A program made the translations under genes and the position numbers. From Paludibacteraceae bacterium (GTDB lineage: Bacteria > Bacteroidota > Bacteroidia > Bacteroidales > Paludibacteraceae), in the NCBI GenBank assembly GCA_024399495.1, contig JAKSNY010000018.1:1-38056 (forward strand): DNA of 38,056 nt, given 5' to 3'. Below, one piece after another: positions 22,334 to 31,311 of the stretch. Positions within the stretch are counted from its first letter, which is position 1. Each line of letters opens with the position of its first letter. Under the pieces are notes generated by a model. That model was given only the letters and a program-made list of their open reading frames with translations, searched no databases and was not told where the DNA came from.

Positions 22334-25006
22334 ATGAAAAAACGTTACCCCTCTTCTTTTTTTAAAGTAATCCTTGTGGTGTTGATAGTTGCCGGCACGG
22401 CTCCCAACCTTTATGCTGATGTTGAGAAAAGAATTGTGTTGCAAGGCTTTTGGTGGGACTATTGGAATAATAATTATGAGAATGCGTATGCCAACTACCT
22501 TACAGAACTTGCCCCAAGGCTTAAAGAGATAGGTGTGAATGCTGTGCTTATTCCAGGTTTTCAAAAGAACACAGGTACAAACTCTAACGGCTACTCTCCG
22601 TTTGATAACTACGATTTGGGAGATAAATATCAAAAAGGTACTGTTCATACCCGTTTCGGTACAAAAGATGACCTGCTGCGTTGCATTGCGGTAATGCATG
22701 CAAACGGCATAGAGGTTATTGCAGATGCGGTTCTTAACCATGTAGATGGTGCCGGTGGTGATAATGGTGCAGGAGGCGAGGACCCGAAAGCATGGAATAG
22801 TCAGTGGAAAAACTTTAGATATGTATGTTATAAGACACCTCATAAGACGGGCGATGCCAAGGATTATTTGAGCCGTGAGGGGCGTTGGCCTAAGAACTGG
22901 GAGAATTTCCACCCCAATGAGGGACATAACTGCTCAGACGGTGATTGGTGCTCTGATTGGTGGGGACCCGATATCTGTTATGAAGACGGTGCTTACGGAC
23001 AAAGCTCAAATGCCATATACAATCCTGCACAAAATCCAAAATATATGACCGACAACGCCCGTGACTGGATGATGTGGATGAAAAAGCAGACAAATGTTGA
23101 TGGCTACCGTTGGGATGCCGTAAAGCACTTCCCGTATTGGACACAACAAGATATTTCATACAATGTTAAGTATATGTTGCCTGATTGGTGCCAGGGTGGC
23201 GAGGCTATGTTTAACGTAGGTGAGTTTATTGGCGGAACAGGAGAGATAGACAACTTTGTGAACAATGTGACCACAGCCAATGGCGGTACGGAGTTTCTTA
23301 TGGGCGGTTATGATTTCCCGCTCTGTATGGAGATTAAGAATGTGGTTAATGGCGGCGGTTACGGAGATATAGGCAGTATTCCAAGCAAGCAGTTAAGTAA
23401 CAGGTTTGCTGAATATCAGTCTCAAAAGGTGCATCGCTCGCTTAACTATCTTAACAGCCACGATTCTTTCCGTCCTACTTTTGATAAGAACGGAAACTAT
23501 AACGGTTGGGATACAGAGCACGAGACTCCTGGACATACAGACCCGTTTGATTGGCGCTTAGGTATGGCATACGCCACCCTTGCCGCTATGGACGGTAACC
23601 TGCTTGTATATTTTGAGGATTTGTTTAACCTCTCTAATAATAACAGATACACACATCACCCTGCAAGTGCTACGGAATTGCCTGTAAGAGAGTCTGTTAA
23701 GAATGTTATTTGGACTCATCAGAACCTTAATTTCAAGTGGGGAGACTATAAAGTAAGGTGTCAGGAAGGGGATTTGCTTATTATTGAGCGTTCAGGCAGG
23801 GCTCTGATCTGCTTAACAGATGACGGCAGTAATAATTGGCATAACAAATGGGTTCCGACAGATTTTGCACCTGGTACAGTTCTGAAAGATTATTCTGGTG
23901 GTTCGGATGGTAATCCTGTTGTAAACAAAGATGGTTGGGTTGAACTTTGGGTAAGACCTGTGACAGATGACGGTTCCAGCAAATCAGGTAGAGGTTACGC
24001 TGTTTGGGCTCCGGAAGGAGCAGGCGGCTTTGCACCATATCGTAGTACAACAACAGTACAGGAGTGGGAGATGGCAGATGACCTTGGAGACAGTAACTGC
24101 CAATCATTAGGGCAGGGTGGAGCATTGCCTAAAGGCTCCACTAATCAGCGTCTTGTAGGTAAAATCTATGTTGCAAAGGGTAAGAAAGCAAACTTCCACG
24201 CATATATGGCAAGTTCTAAGGATAATGTTACACTTGCTATTTATGACCTTGACGGCAACCTGCTGCAGAAGAAGAGTGGTGTGCAGGAGTTTGATTTTGA
24301 CTATACTCCTACAAAAGCAGGTTGGGTTGCTATGAAGATTTGGAATAACAGTAAGAGTGCTGAGGGTGGCAAAGCGTACATAAAGGCTTCATATACGGCT
24401 CCTACAACTGTTGCAAACACAATGAGTGACCGAGCGGACACCCGTGCAAGCGTTTGGACAGGTAATATGGGTACATCAAATTGGAGTGATTGCGGTAACT
24501 GGGAGCAGGGTAGGGTTCCAACTATATCATCTACGGTTGTTATTCCAGATAATGGTGATGTTCAGCCTATAATATCGGGTAATGTTACCATTAAGGAGTT
24601 GATTATAGAGAAAGGCTCCAACTCTTTAGCAAATCCCGATATAAATGTTACAGGTTCGCTGAAAGTGACAACAAAGACCACCTGTAAAGAGGGTTCGGCT
24701 TATATTTGCGGTTCAAATGTCAGTCTTGGAACTACATCGGGAACAATAGGCAGTTGTACAACTTCAATAGAACAGTTGGTTGATGAGTCTGAATTTACTC
24801 TATTCCCATCACCTGCAGATGATTATGTGACAATAACATCATCGTATCTTCCAAAGGAGGAGATTTTGTTCTATAACTCACTATATCAGTTGGTTAAGAG
24901 TGTAAGAATGGAAGAGACTATAGAGAAGGTTAATGTATCAGATTTGCCTGCAGGAGTCTATACCGTTACAGACGGCACATACTCAAAGAGGTTCATAATA
25001 AAATAG
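22334..25006 (+). CDS. Secreted GH13 alpha-amylase with type IX sorting domain
   Basis: The frame opens at a TTG at 22325, but ATG 22334 (MKKRYPSSFFKVILVVLIVA) starts the signal peptide; the product is 890 residues. The GH13 barrel spans about residues 30-480. It has the calcium/substrate segment VIADAVLNHVDG, nucleophile D261 in GYRWDAVKH, acid/base E297 in NVGEF and D377 in LNSHDS. Residues ~550-690 look like beta-sandwich modules. Then comes a WTGNMGTSNWSDCGNWEQG repeat-type domain, and finally a type IX secretion type A sorting domain (FTLFPSPADDYVTI to YSKRFIIK). It would hydrolyse starch outside the cell or on the surface. It is a single-gene unit; the T9SS machinery is elsewhere. Confidence 0.95.
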   Translation: MKKRYPSSFFKVILVVLIVAGTAPNLYADVEKRIVLQGFWWDYWNNNYENAYANYLTELAPRLKEIGVNAVLIPGFQKNTGTNSNGYSPFDNYDLGDKYQKGTVHTRFGTKDDLLRCIAVMHANGIEVIADAVLNHVDGAGGDNGAGGEDPKAWNSQWKNFRYVCYKTPHKTGDAKDYLSREGRWPKNWENFHPNEGHNCSDGDWCSDWWGPDICYEDGAYGQSSNAIYNPAQNPKYMTDNARDWMMWMKKQTNVDGYRWDAVKHFPYWTQQDISYNVKYMLPDWCQGGEAMFNVGEFIGGTGEIDNFVNNVTTANGGTEFLMGGYDFPLCMEIKNVVNGGGYGDIGSIPSKQLSNRFAEYQSQKVHRSLNYLNSHDSFRPTFDKNGNYNGWDTEHETPGHTDPFDWRLGMAYATLAAMDGNLLVYFEDLFNLSNNNRYTHHPASATELPVRESVKNVIWTHQNLNFKWGDYKVRCQEGDLLIIERSGRALICLTDDGSNNWHNKWVPTDFAPGTVLKDYSGGSDGNPVVNKDGWVELWVRPVTDDGSSKSGRGYAVWAPEGAGGFAPYRSTTTVQEWEMADDLGDSNCQSLGQGGALPKGSTNQRLVGKIYVAKGKKANFHAYMASSKDNVTLAIYDLDGNLLQKKSGVQEFDFDYTPTKAGWVAMKIWNNSKSAEGGKAYIKASYTAPTTVANTMSDRADTRASVWTGNMGTSNWSDCGNWEQGRVPTISSTVVIPDNGDVQPIISGNVTIKELIIEKGSNSLANPDINVTGSLKVTTKTTCKEGSAYICGSNVSLGTTSGTIGSCTTSIEQLVDESEFTLFPSPADDYVTITSSYLPKEEILFYNSLYQLVKSVRMEETIEKVNVSDLPAGVYTVTDGTYSKRFIIK

Positions 25007-25115
25007 TTGAAAATTAAAAATTGAAAATGCAAAGTTCCCTCCTAACCTCCCTAAAGGGAGGAACTTTCAACTTTACTTTCAGTCAGCTAACGCAGTCAAC
25101 TTTCAATTTTCAATT
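25007..25115. repeat. Composite intergenic repeat element, copy 1
   Basis: The element fills the junction between the convergent amylase and GT2 genes. It contains TTGAAAATTAAAAATTG tracts and a CCTCCCTAAAGGGAGG hairpin inside 25031-25061. The GCGTTAGCTGAC module is on the minus strand at 25069-25100, followed by more AACTTTC/AATTTTC units. It supplies the GT2 stop and its last residues (SIEN). It is the reverse complement in order of the copy at 27437-27592. Confidence 0.85.
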
Positions 25116-26119
25116 GATACGGAGTGTTTTCTAAGTATGTAGAATGCTATTAAAATGCTCCCCTTATATACGCATGGAATGCCATTGGCGATGGAAACTT
25201 CAAGGTTCTGTCGCCTTTTTTCTTTAAAGCGTGATTTCATGCTATAGAAACTCCAACGTGCATGAATAACCTCGTATGCGTTTCTAAATTCACCTTTTAA
25301 CAGGAACACAATTGTGGCAAGATTATCCAAGAACCATCTTGCTATGGCAATAGGTATAAGGTGCTGAGGTTTAAGGTTTTTATAAAGCATCAGCAGATTG
25401 TTTCTGAAATTAAGGTAGGTCTTGCGAGGATTGTTATAGTTAAGTGTGCCACCGCCTACATGATACACCTTGCTTTGCGGTACGGCTGCCACCTTTCTGC
25501 CTCTTGCATTAAAACGGAAACAGAGGTCAATCTCTTCTTGATGGGCAAAAAACTCTGCATCAAAACCGCCATAGTCTATAAAATCATCTCTGCGTACAAA
25601 CATACATGCCCCCGATGCCCAGAATATATATGCATTATCATTGTACTGTCCGTTGTCCTTTTCAAGATGTCCCATAATCCTACCACGACAGAACGGATAG
25701 CCTAAGACATCAATAAGTCCGCCTGCGGCACCTGCTGTCTCAAAGTACTCACGGTTGCTCTCTTTTAGGATTTTAGGCTGGCATGCCGCCACTTTTGGAT
25801 TCTCATCCATATACTTAACCAGTGGCTCCAGATAGTTCTCCGTTACCTCCACATCGCTGTTAAGCAGTAGGATAAACTCTGTATCAGTGCGTTTTATGGC
25901 TAAGTTGTACCCCTCTGCAAAACCATAGTTCTTCTCAAAACGGTATATTTCCACATCGGGATAATTGGTTTTAAGAAAATCTATGCTGTCATCTGTTGAT
26001 GCATTATCGGCTACAATGATTTTCGCCAAACTTTTGGGTGTGTATTTGACTACAGAGGGCAAGAACTTTTTAAGGTAATTGCGTCCGTTATAGTTCAATA
26101 TGATGACTGCGATACGCAT
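25103..26119 (-). CDS. Glycosyltransferase family 2 protein
   Basis: The frame opens at TTG 26134 inside a repeat, but ATG 26119 (MRIAVIILNYNGRNYLKKFL) is the standard GT2 start, giving 338 residues. The GT-A fold shows VIILNYN, IIVADNASTDDSIDFL, the DSDVE-type metal motif in LLLNSDVEVTENYLEP, and the acceptor region GFDAEFFAHQEEIDLCFRF. After residue 250 it has the family's membrane-associated tail (LIPIAIARWFLDNL). Members of this rhamnosyltransferase-like group build surface polysaccharides or glycolipids. There is no sugar-synthesis gene nearby. Its last four codons and stop lie inside a repeat element. Confidence 0.92.
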   Translation of the reverse strand: MRIAVIILNYNGRNYLKKFLPSVVKYTPKSLAKIIVADNASTDDSIDFLKTNYPDVEIYRFEKNYGFAEGYNLAIKRTDTEFILLLNSDVEVTENYLEPLVKYMDENPKVAACQPKILKESNREYFETAGAAGGLIDVLGYPFCRGRIMGHLEKDNGQYNDNAYIFWASGACMFVRRDDFIDYGGFDAEFFAHQEEIDLCFRFNARGRKVAAVPQSKVYHVGGGTLNYNNPRKTYLNFRNNLLMLYKNLKPQHLIPIAIARWFLDNLATIVFLLKGEFRNAYEVIHARWSFYSMKSRFKEKRRQNLEVSIANGIPCVYKGSILIAFYILRKHSVSIEN

Positions 26120-26125
26120 AGGTGA

Positions 26126-26157
26126 TAGGGACAAGGGTCAAGGGACAAGGGTCAAGG
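26126..26157. repeat. Tandem GGGACAAGGGTCAA repeat
   Basis: Two copies of the 14-base unit GGGACAAGGGTCAA stand in tandem, made from alternating GGGACAA and GGGTCAA heptamers. The right part encodes the last residues and stop of the 96-residue gene (SLTLVP), and the left part lies just before the GT2 start. Confidence 0.8.
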
Positions 26158-26428
26158 ATTTAAAATAATCGGCTTCTCCGTTTATCAGGTAATCCACATT
26201 TTCTGGAGTGATGGCAGTGATTTCATCTTTTTTGGCGTATGAAAGTATTTTACTGCGGAACTCGTCGGGGTCTATAATACAAGACTCATCAAGAATGTAG
26301 ATGACATCAAGGAAATACTGAATGTCATCTTCTGTGAACTGTTGCCTAATATCTGTAGGTAGAGTGTTTATGATGAATTTTATGGCTTCATCATCATCGT
26401 AAGATTCAAGAACTTTATCAATATCCAT
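26138..26428 (-). CDS. Small acidic protein of unknown function
   Basis: The 96-residue product is acidic and predicted helical, starting MDIDKVLESYDDDEAIKFII. It has no signal peptide, membrane segment or known motif. I do not recognise the family. It ends 18 bases before the GT2 start, on the same strand, so the two are probably co-transcribed. The final residues SLTLVP come from a GGGTCAA-type repeat and are probably not ancestral. An AACTTTC heptamer tract lies directly before its ATG, as for rbr, pgk and panB. Divergent from panB. Confidence 0.7.
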   Translation of the reverse strand: MDIDKVLESYDDDEAIKFIINTLPTDIRQQFTEDDIQYFLDVIYILDESCIIDPDEFRSKILSYAKKDEITAITPENVDYLINGEADYFKSLTLVP

Positions 26429-26614
26429 AAATAGTTGAAAGTTGACAGTTGAAAGTTGAAAGTGAAAACAAACTTTTAAATATCTACAAAGTTACAAATT
26501 TTTATTAAACTTACATATTTTATATGTAAATTTGCAAATTATTTCTAAATTATAAGTTGATAATTGGCTATTCATTGTCAACTTTTAACTTTCAATTTTT
26601 AACTTTCAACTAAT
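26429..26614. repeat. Divergent leader region with AACTTTY tracts on both sides
   Basis: The left side (26432-26460) reads AACTTTC units towards the 96-residue gene. The right side (26579-26610) reads AACTTTT/AACTTTC units towards panB. Each tract ends next to the start codon of its gene. Between them lie TAAATTTG (26527-26534, plus) and TAACTTTG (26494-26487, minus), possible -7 boxes without clear -33 partners. Confidence 0.6.
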
Positions 26615-27436
26615 ATGTCAGTTCATCAGGCAGAAACTCAAAGTAAGGTTACAGTAAACACTCTCTTAGATATGAAGAAGAGGGGTGAGAAAATAAGTAT
26701 GCTTACTGCATACGATTATTCAATGGCTAAAATAGTGGATGGAGCAGGTTGCGATATGATACTTATAGGCGATTCCGCTTCAAATGTAATTTGTGGAAAT
26801 TCATCTACGCTGCCTATTACCATCGATGAGATGATATTTCTTGCCAAAAATGTGGTTCGTGGGGTTAAACGTGCATTTGTATCGGTGGATATGCCTTTTG
26901 GAACTTGCTCCGGAAATCCTGAAAAGAGCCTTGAATGTGCAATTAAGATGATTAAGAACACAGGTGCAGACAGCGTTAAGATAGAGGGTGGGGAGGAACT
27001 TATAGAGGATATACGCAAGATAATAAATGCAGGTATTCCGGTTGTAGGTCATTTGGGGCTTATGCCACAGTCTATAAATAAGTACGGTGGTTATTCTGTC
27101 AGAGCCAAGGGAGACGCTGAGGCAGAGAAACTTATGAGTGATGCTCACCTGTTGGAGCAGGCTGGCTGCTGTGCATTGGTATTGGAGAAAATCCCTGCCG
27201 CACTTGCAGAAAAGGTTGCTAAAAGCCTTACAATCCCTGTAATAGGTATAGGTGCAGGCAGCGGTGTTGACGGACAGGTTCTTGTTTTTCACGATATGTT
27301 AGGAATAAACCAAGGATTCTCCCCAAAGTTCCTGCGTAAATATGCAAATATAGGCGAGGTTGCCACAAATGCCATTCAGCAATACATCAAGGACGTAAAG
27401 AGTGTTGATTTTCCTAATAAGGAGGAACAATATTAG
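26615..27436 (+). CDS. panB: 3-methyl-2-oxobutanoate hydroxymethyltransferase
   Basis: PanB makes ketopantoate from 2-oxoisovalerate and methylenetetrahydrofolate, the first step towards pantothenate and coenzyme A. The 273-residue protein has the family motifs: MLTAYDYSMAKIVDGAGCDM, LIGDSASNV with the metal-binding Asp, the VSVDMPFG stretch, VKIEGGEE, GIPVVGHLGLMPQS and the catalytic Glu region LVLEKIPAALA. It ends with GIGAGSGVDGQVLVFHDMLG. Length is normal. The coenzyme A gene coaBC is nearby at 30115, on the other strand. The start codon is preceded by the heptamer leader shared with rbr. Confidence 0.97.
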   Translation: MSVHQAETQSKVTVNTLLDMKKRGEKISMLTAYDYSMAKIVDGAGCDMILIGDSASNVICGNSSTLPITIDEMIFLAKNVVRGVKRAFVSVDMPFGTCSGNPEKSLECAIKMIKNTGADSVKIEGGEELIEDIRKIINAGIPVVGHLGLMPQSINKYGGYSVRAKGDAEAEKLMSDAHLLEQAGCCALVLEKIPAALAEKVAKSLTIPVIGIGAGSGVDGQVLVFHDMLGINQGFSPKFLRKYANIGEVATNAIQQYIKDVKSVDFPNKEEQY

Positions 27437-27592
27437 TTAAAAGTTGAAAGTTAAAAGTTGACTGCGTTAGCTGACTGAAAGTAAAGTTAACTGCGTAAGC
27501 TGACTTAAAGTAAAGTTAATAGTTTTTATATAATATTCCTCCCTTTAGGGAGGTTAGGAGGGAACTTTCAATTTTCAATTTTCAATTAACTC
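27437..27592. repeat. Composite intergenic repeat element, copy 2
   Basis: It begins one base after the panB stop and runs into the recN stop. Order: AAAAGTT/GAAAGTT heptamers; two tandem copies of a ~30-base module (ACTGCGTTAGCTGACTGAAA then GTAAAGTTA) at 27459-27519; an AT-rich spacer; the hairpin module CCTCCCTTTAGGGAGG with TTAGGAGGGAACTTT at 27538-27569; and TCAATTT units. The final ATTGAAAATTGA on the minus strand supplies the recN ending IEN plus stop. Confidence 0.88.
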
Positions 27593-29224
27593 TTTTGCAT
27601 TTGCAACAGCGGCATCTGTAATGTTGTCTCCACTTAACATTGCTGCTATCTCAGTTATACGCTGAGTGTTATCAAGAGTATTTATTATGGTTTGTACAGG
27701 ATTTACAGAAGAATCCTTATAAACAGAGTAGTGGGTGCTACCTTTTGCAGCCACTTGTGGCAGGTGTGTGATACATATAATCTGCATTGATTCAGACATA
27801 TTTTTAAGAATGGTACCCATTTGTGAGGCTATATTTCCCGATATGCCTGTATCTATCTCGTCAAAAATAAGTGTAGGCAGATTTGTGTTCTTGGCAATAA
27901 GAGCCTTTAGACAAAGCATTACCCTTGAAATCTCTCCACCAGATGCACTGCTTTGTATAGGTTGCGGCTTGGTCTTGTTAGATGAGAACAGGAACTGTAC
28001 AGACTCTCCGCCACAGGATGTAAGCTCACTACACTCAGTAAATTCAATTTCAAATTTGGAGTCAGGCATTCCTAAAAACCGTAGATTATCCTCAACGCTA
28101 CGCTTTATAGGCTCCACTGCGGCACATCTGTTCTTGTAAAGTACCGATGCCAATGCCTTTAATTTTAATAGCATCTCTGATTTCTCTTTTTCAAGAGCCT
28201 CTAAATCTGAATCAAAATTCTCTATACCTTTTAACTGCTCTCCTATAGAGTCTCTTATGGCAATAAGTTCCTCCACACTCTTGACTCTGTGTTTTTGCAG
28301 TAGAGAGTATAGAGTATCAAGTCTGCCACGCATCTGCTCTAATTGGGTAGGGCTTACATCAACAGACTCATTGGAGTGCTCTATTTCACCATAAACATCC
28401 TTTAGCTCCACAGTACATGATGAAACCCTCCCTGCCAAATCAGCATAGTTGCTTCCAAAAGATGATATGGAGTTCAGTGAATTTTGCAGAGAGTGCAGTT
28501 TTGTGAGTACACCATCATCGCCGTAGAGTAGGACAGAGGCATTCTGTAAAGAGTTCTTAATGTCTGACGTATGTTCAAGTGCGTTCAGATTCTCCTCTAA
28601 CGATGTCAGTTCCCCCTCTTTCAAGTTGGAATCCACAAGTTGCTTGTATTGGAACTGAAGGTAGTCTGCATTGCTTTTGGCATTTTCAGCCTGCTCTTTT
28701 AGCGTATCTATTCTGTGGCATAAATCAGCGTATGACTTAAACTGCTGTTTATAGTTTTTTAGTGCTTCTGCATTATCTGCCACACTGTCAACCACACTAA
28801 GTTGGAAAGCATTGCTCTCCAGCAGCAGCGAACTGTGCTGTGAGTGTATATCTATAAGCCTGATACCTATTTGTTTAAGTATAGACACCAATACAGGTGT
28901 GTCATTTAAGAAAGAACGGGATTTGCCGTTGTCAGAGAGTTCACGCCTGATTATGCACTCATCGGAGTAGTCTATGTCGTTATCTTCAAAAAAACTCTCC
29001 AGTCCGTACCCCTTAACATTAAAGGTTGCCTCTATCACACACTTTTTTTCTCCTTGGAAAATGGCTTTTGAATCTGCTTTAGCCCCTAATGCCAACTCTA
29101 ATGCCCCAAGCATTATTGATTTTCCCGCACCTGTCTGTCCTGTAATCACAGAGAATCCGCTATTAAAGTCCAAATCAAGATTTTTAATAAGGACAAAATT
29201 CTCTATATGCAGGTGGGTAAGCAT
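27575..29224 (-). CDS. recN: DNA repair protein RecN
   Basis: RecN is an SMC-like ATPase that acts at DNA double-strand breaks. The 549-residue protein starts MLTHLHIENFVLIKNLDLDF, with Walker A ITGQTGAGKSIM at about residues 28-37. Long coiled-coil arms fill about 150-360. The C-terminal ATPase half has the signature SSASGGEISRVMLCLKALIA near 430 and Walker B LPTLIFDEIDTGISG near 456. The typical CITHLPQVAA motif follows. Length is normal. It is the last gene of the lysC-to-recN operon, 12 bases after the DUF4835 gene. Its last three residues and stop lie in a repeat element. Confidence 0.97.
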   Translation of the reverse strand: MLTHLHIENFVLIKNLDLDFNSGFSVITGQTGAGKSIMLGALELALGAKADSKAIFQGEKKCVIEATFNVKGYGLESFFEDNDIDYSDECIIRRELSDNGKSRSFLNDTPVLVSILKQIGIRLIDIHSQHSSLLLESNAFQLSVVDSVADNAEALKNYKQQFKSYADLCHRIDTLKEQAENAKSNADYLQFQYKQLVDSNLKEGELTSLEENLNALEHTSDIKNSLQNASVLLYGDDGVLTKLHSLQNSLNSISSFGSNYADLAGRVSSCTVELKDVYGEIEHSNESVDVSPTQLEQMRGRLDTLYSLLQKHRVKSVEELIAIRDSIGEQLKGIENFDSDLEALEKEKSEMLLKLKALASVLYKNRCAAVEPIKRSVEDNLRFLGMPDSKFEIEFTECSELTSCGGESVQFLFSSNKTKPQPIQSSASGGEISRVMLCLKALIAKNTNLPTLIFDEIDTGISGNIASQMGTILKNMSESMQIICITHLPQVAAKGSTHYSVYKDSSVNPVQTIINTLDNTQRITEIAAMLSGDNITDAAVANAKELIEN

Positions 29225-29236
29225 TGTTTTTTATTT

Positions 29237-30127
29237 TTATTTTAATTTATCCAGTATTTTACTCGATGTAGGTGCTATGTAGCTCATAATCTCATAAACT
29301 TGCTTGCGTTCGTCAGAAGAGCCTCTTGACATTATATCCACAATTTCCTGTGATTTGGTTTCAGCAAATTCAGATACTATAATCATCAACGGTCTTGCCT
29401 TATAGCAAGATTTAAGCACAGGCATTCCTTCCACTATAGTGGCACGGCTGTTGTCCGCCATTTTGTGCATTTGGTCCAAGCCAAGCCTGTGATAGGTGTA
29501 AAAATACTCCCGATATGGTTTTGTGGCATCGTCCAATATATTGTTAATTAGGGCATAGCGATTGTGATTGTCTTCAAATGCCTTCCAGCCACTCTCATTG
29601 GAGCTTTGAGCCTGATTTACAATCTGTTCTGCCATTCTGAAAGCATAATCGCCTCCAAATTTAGAAAACGAGTCGCAGTCTGTGCCTATGATTATATAAG
29701 CGTAAAAAGCCAGTACTTCTGTAAGGTTGTTGCCAAAAGAGGTAAGATCAAAAGACATTTGATCTCCTTCTGCATAGGTAAAATTAAATGTTTTATCGCT
29801 ATATGAAAATATGGGGCTTTTATAGTTGCTGCCAAACACAGGCCTGTTTGCTTGCACTTGAATCTCTGTAGTAAAATTATTATTAGAATAATTATTGATA
29901 ATCAGGTAGATAGAGCATTCTATCTTTTCTTTCTGCTCATATCTGTATTCAGTAAACTGACGCTCGTTCATAAATTCGGTAATGGCTTTCTCCAAAGCGT
30001 CAAACATAGATTTATTAGTACCGTGTATCTGCTCTGAATTTACTGTAACTGTGCAGTTAAGTTCCTGTGCCATAGTAAATGGAATCAAGCAAAACAGCAC
30101 ATATAGTATTGATATTATTTTACGCAT
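29237..30127 (-). CDS. DUF4835 family exported protein
   Basis: The 296-residue protein has a signal peptide (MRKIISILYVLFCLIPFTMA) followed by QELNCTVTVNSEQIHGTNKS, the usual DUF4835 opening with its conserved NCTV segment. It also has FGSNYKSPIFSYSDKTFNF. The family is conserved across Bacteroidota beside recN and coaBC. Its role is not settled; an envelope or gliding/secretion link has been suggested by context only. Its ATG overlaps the end of coaBC by 13 bases. Confidence 0.93.
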   Translation of the reverse strand: MRKIISILYVLFCLIPFTMAQELNCTVTVNSEQIHGTNKSMFDALEKAITEFMNERQFTEYRYEQKEKIECSIYLIINNYSNNNFTTEIQVQANRPVFGSNYKSPIFSYSDKTFNFTYAEGDQMSFDLTSFGNNLTEVLAFYAYIIIGTDCDSFSKFGGDYAFRMAEQIVNQAQSSNESGWKAFEDNHNRYALINNILDDATKPYREYFYTYHRLGLDQMHKMADNSRATIVEGMPVLKSCYKARPLMIIVSEFAETKSQEIVDIMSRGSSDERKQVYEIMSYIAPTSSKILDKLK

Positions 30128-31311
30128 ACTTCTATTTTATTTACTATATCTTTGGCAACTTCTTTTTTGCTTTTTAAAGTATATTCATTAATTTCACCCG
30201 ATTTGTCAAAAATCTTGATTTGATTATTATCGTATCCAAAACATGTGCCTGGATTCTGCATTGAGTTAAGGACTATGAAATCAAGGTTCTTACGATTCAA
30301 CTTGTCTTGGGCGTGAGCCTCCGCATCGTTGGTCTCCAGTGCAAAACCAACTAAAACCTGTCCTCTTTTTTTCTGTTTGCCAAGTTGCTCTGCAATATCA
30401 ACGGTAGGACATAACTCAATGGTCATATTATCCTTGCCCCTTTTAATCTTATGGTCTGCGGTCTCTTTTGGAGTAAAGTCAGCAACTGCTGCACACAGAA
30501 CGGTTATATCAGCACAGGAAAATTGTTTTGCTGCCTCTGCATACATCTCTGCCGCACTTGTAACATTTATCACAGTTATGCTACTGTTGGATGTTTTAAC
30601 GCTTACAGGCCCCGATATAATGGTGACATCAGCCCCTCTTGACGCACACTCATCTGCAATGGCATATCCCATCTTACCCGATGAGTGATTGCCAATAAAG
30701 CGTACAGGGTCTATTTTTTCATACGTGGGACCCGCAGTTATTAGAACTTTTTTTTTATTTAGAGTCAGTTCCTTATTAAAGAAAGACTCCACAAAAGTGG
30801 CAATGGTGTCAGCCTCAGGCATACGCCCTTTGCCTTCAAGACCGCTTGCAAGAGAGCCGCTCTCTGGTTCCATAATGGTTACTCCACGGCTTTTTAGAGT
30901 TGCAATATTTGCTTGTGTGGCTTCTGCGGCATACATATCCATATCCATGGCAGGAACCACGATGGCTGGACACCTGCGAGACAGGAACGTGGTGGTAAGC
31001 AGATTGTCTGCAATACCGTTAGCCATTTTTGCTATGGTATTGGCTGTGGCAGGGGCAACTAACATTAAATCAGCCCATAATCCTAACTTTACGTGGCTAT
31101 GCCATTCACCGTTATCAGGATTGAAAAACTCTGTATAAACAGGATTTTTGGATAGAGTGGAGAATGTAAGAGGCGTAACAAAGCGTTTGGCATTTTCTGT
31201 CATAATGACTTTTACCTCTGCACCTTGTTTAATCAGGTATCTTACAAGATATGCCGCCTTGTATGCGGCAATCCCGCCTGTTACACCTAATACAATGTGT
31301 TTGCCTTGCAA
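30115..31311 (-). CDS. coaBC: Bifunctional phosphopantothenoylcysteine decarboxylase / phosphopantothenate-cysteine ligase
   Basis: CoaBC joins cysteine to phosphopantothenate and decarboxylates the product, two steps of coenzyme A synthesis. The 398-residue protein begins QGKHIVLGVTGGIAAYKAAY, the FMN-binding flavoprotein domain, with the catalytic His in EWHSHVKLGLWADLMLVAPA and the MDMDMY substrate segment. The ligase half begins ~190 with KKVLITAGPTYEKIDPVRFI and has the dimer motif KIKRGKD. The start codon is TTG at 31311, because the rpoZ stop TAA lies directly before it in the same frame and no ATG follows soon enough. Confidence 0.95.
   Translation of the reverse strand: MQGKHIVLGVTGGIAAYKAAYLVRYLIKQGAEVKVIMTENAKRFVTPLTFSTLSKNPVYTEFFNPDNGEWHSHVKLGLWADLMLVAPATANTIAKMANGIADNLLTTTFLSRRCPAIVVPAMDMDMYAAEATQANIATLKSRGVTIMEPESGSLASGLEGKGRMPEADTIATFVESFFNKELTLNKKKVLITAGPTYEKIDPVRFIGNHSSGKMGYAIADECASRGADVTIISGPVSVKTSNSSITVINVTSAAEMYAEAAKQFSCADITVLCAAVADFTPKETADHKIKRGKDNMTIELCPTVDIAEQLGKQKKRGQVLVGFALETNDAEAHAQDKLNRKNLDFIVLNSMQNPGTCFGYDNNQIKIFDKSGEINEYTLKSKKEVAKDIVNKIEVCVK

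Noticed and set aside
22274-22927. 217-residue open frame on the minus strand
   Set aside because: Antisense to the start of the amylase gene, spans both divergent promoters and has no recognisable motif.
26801-27292. 163-residue open frame on the minus strand
   Set aside because: Antisense to panB, whose full set of motifs lies on the plus strand; the translation is Cys/Tyr-rich noise.
27437-27592. Repeat region considered as a CRISPR array or insertion sequence
   Set aside because: Units are 7 or about 30 bases without unique spacers, and there is no transposase or cas gene nearby.
30689-31138. 149-residue open frame on the plus strand
   Set aside because: Antisense to coaBC; no start signal or domain.
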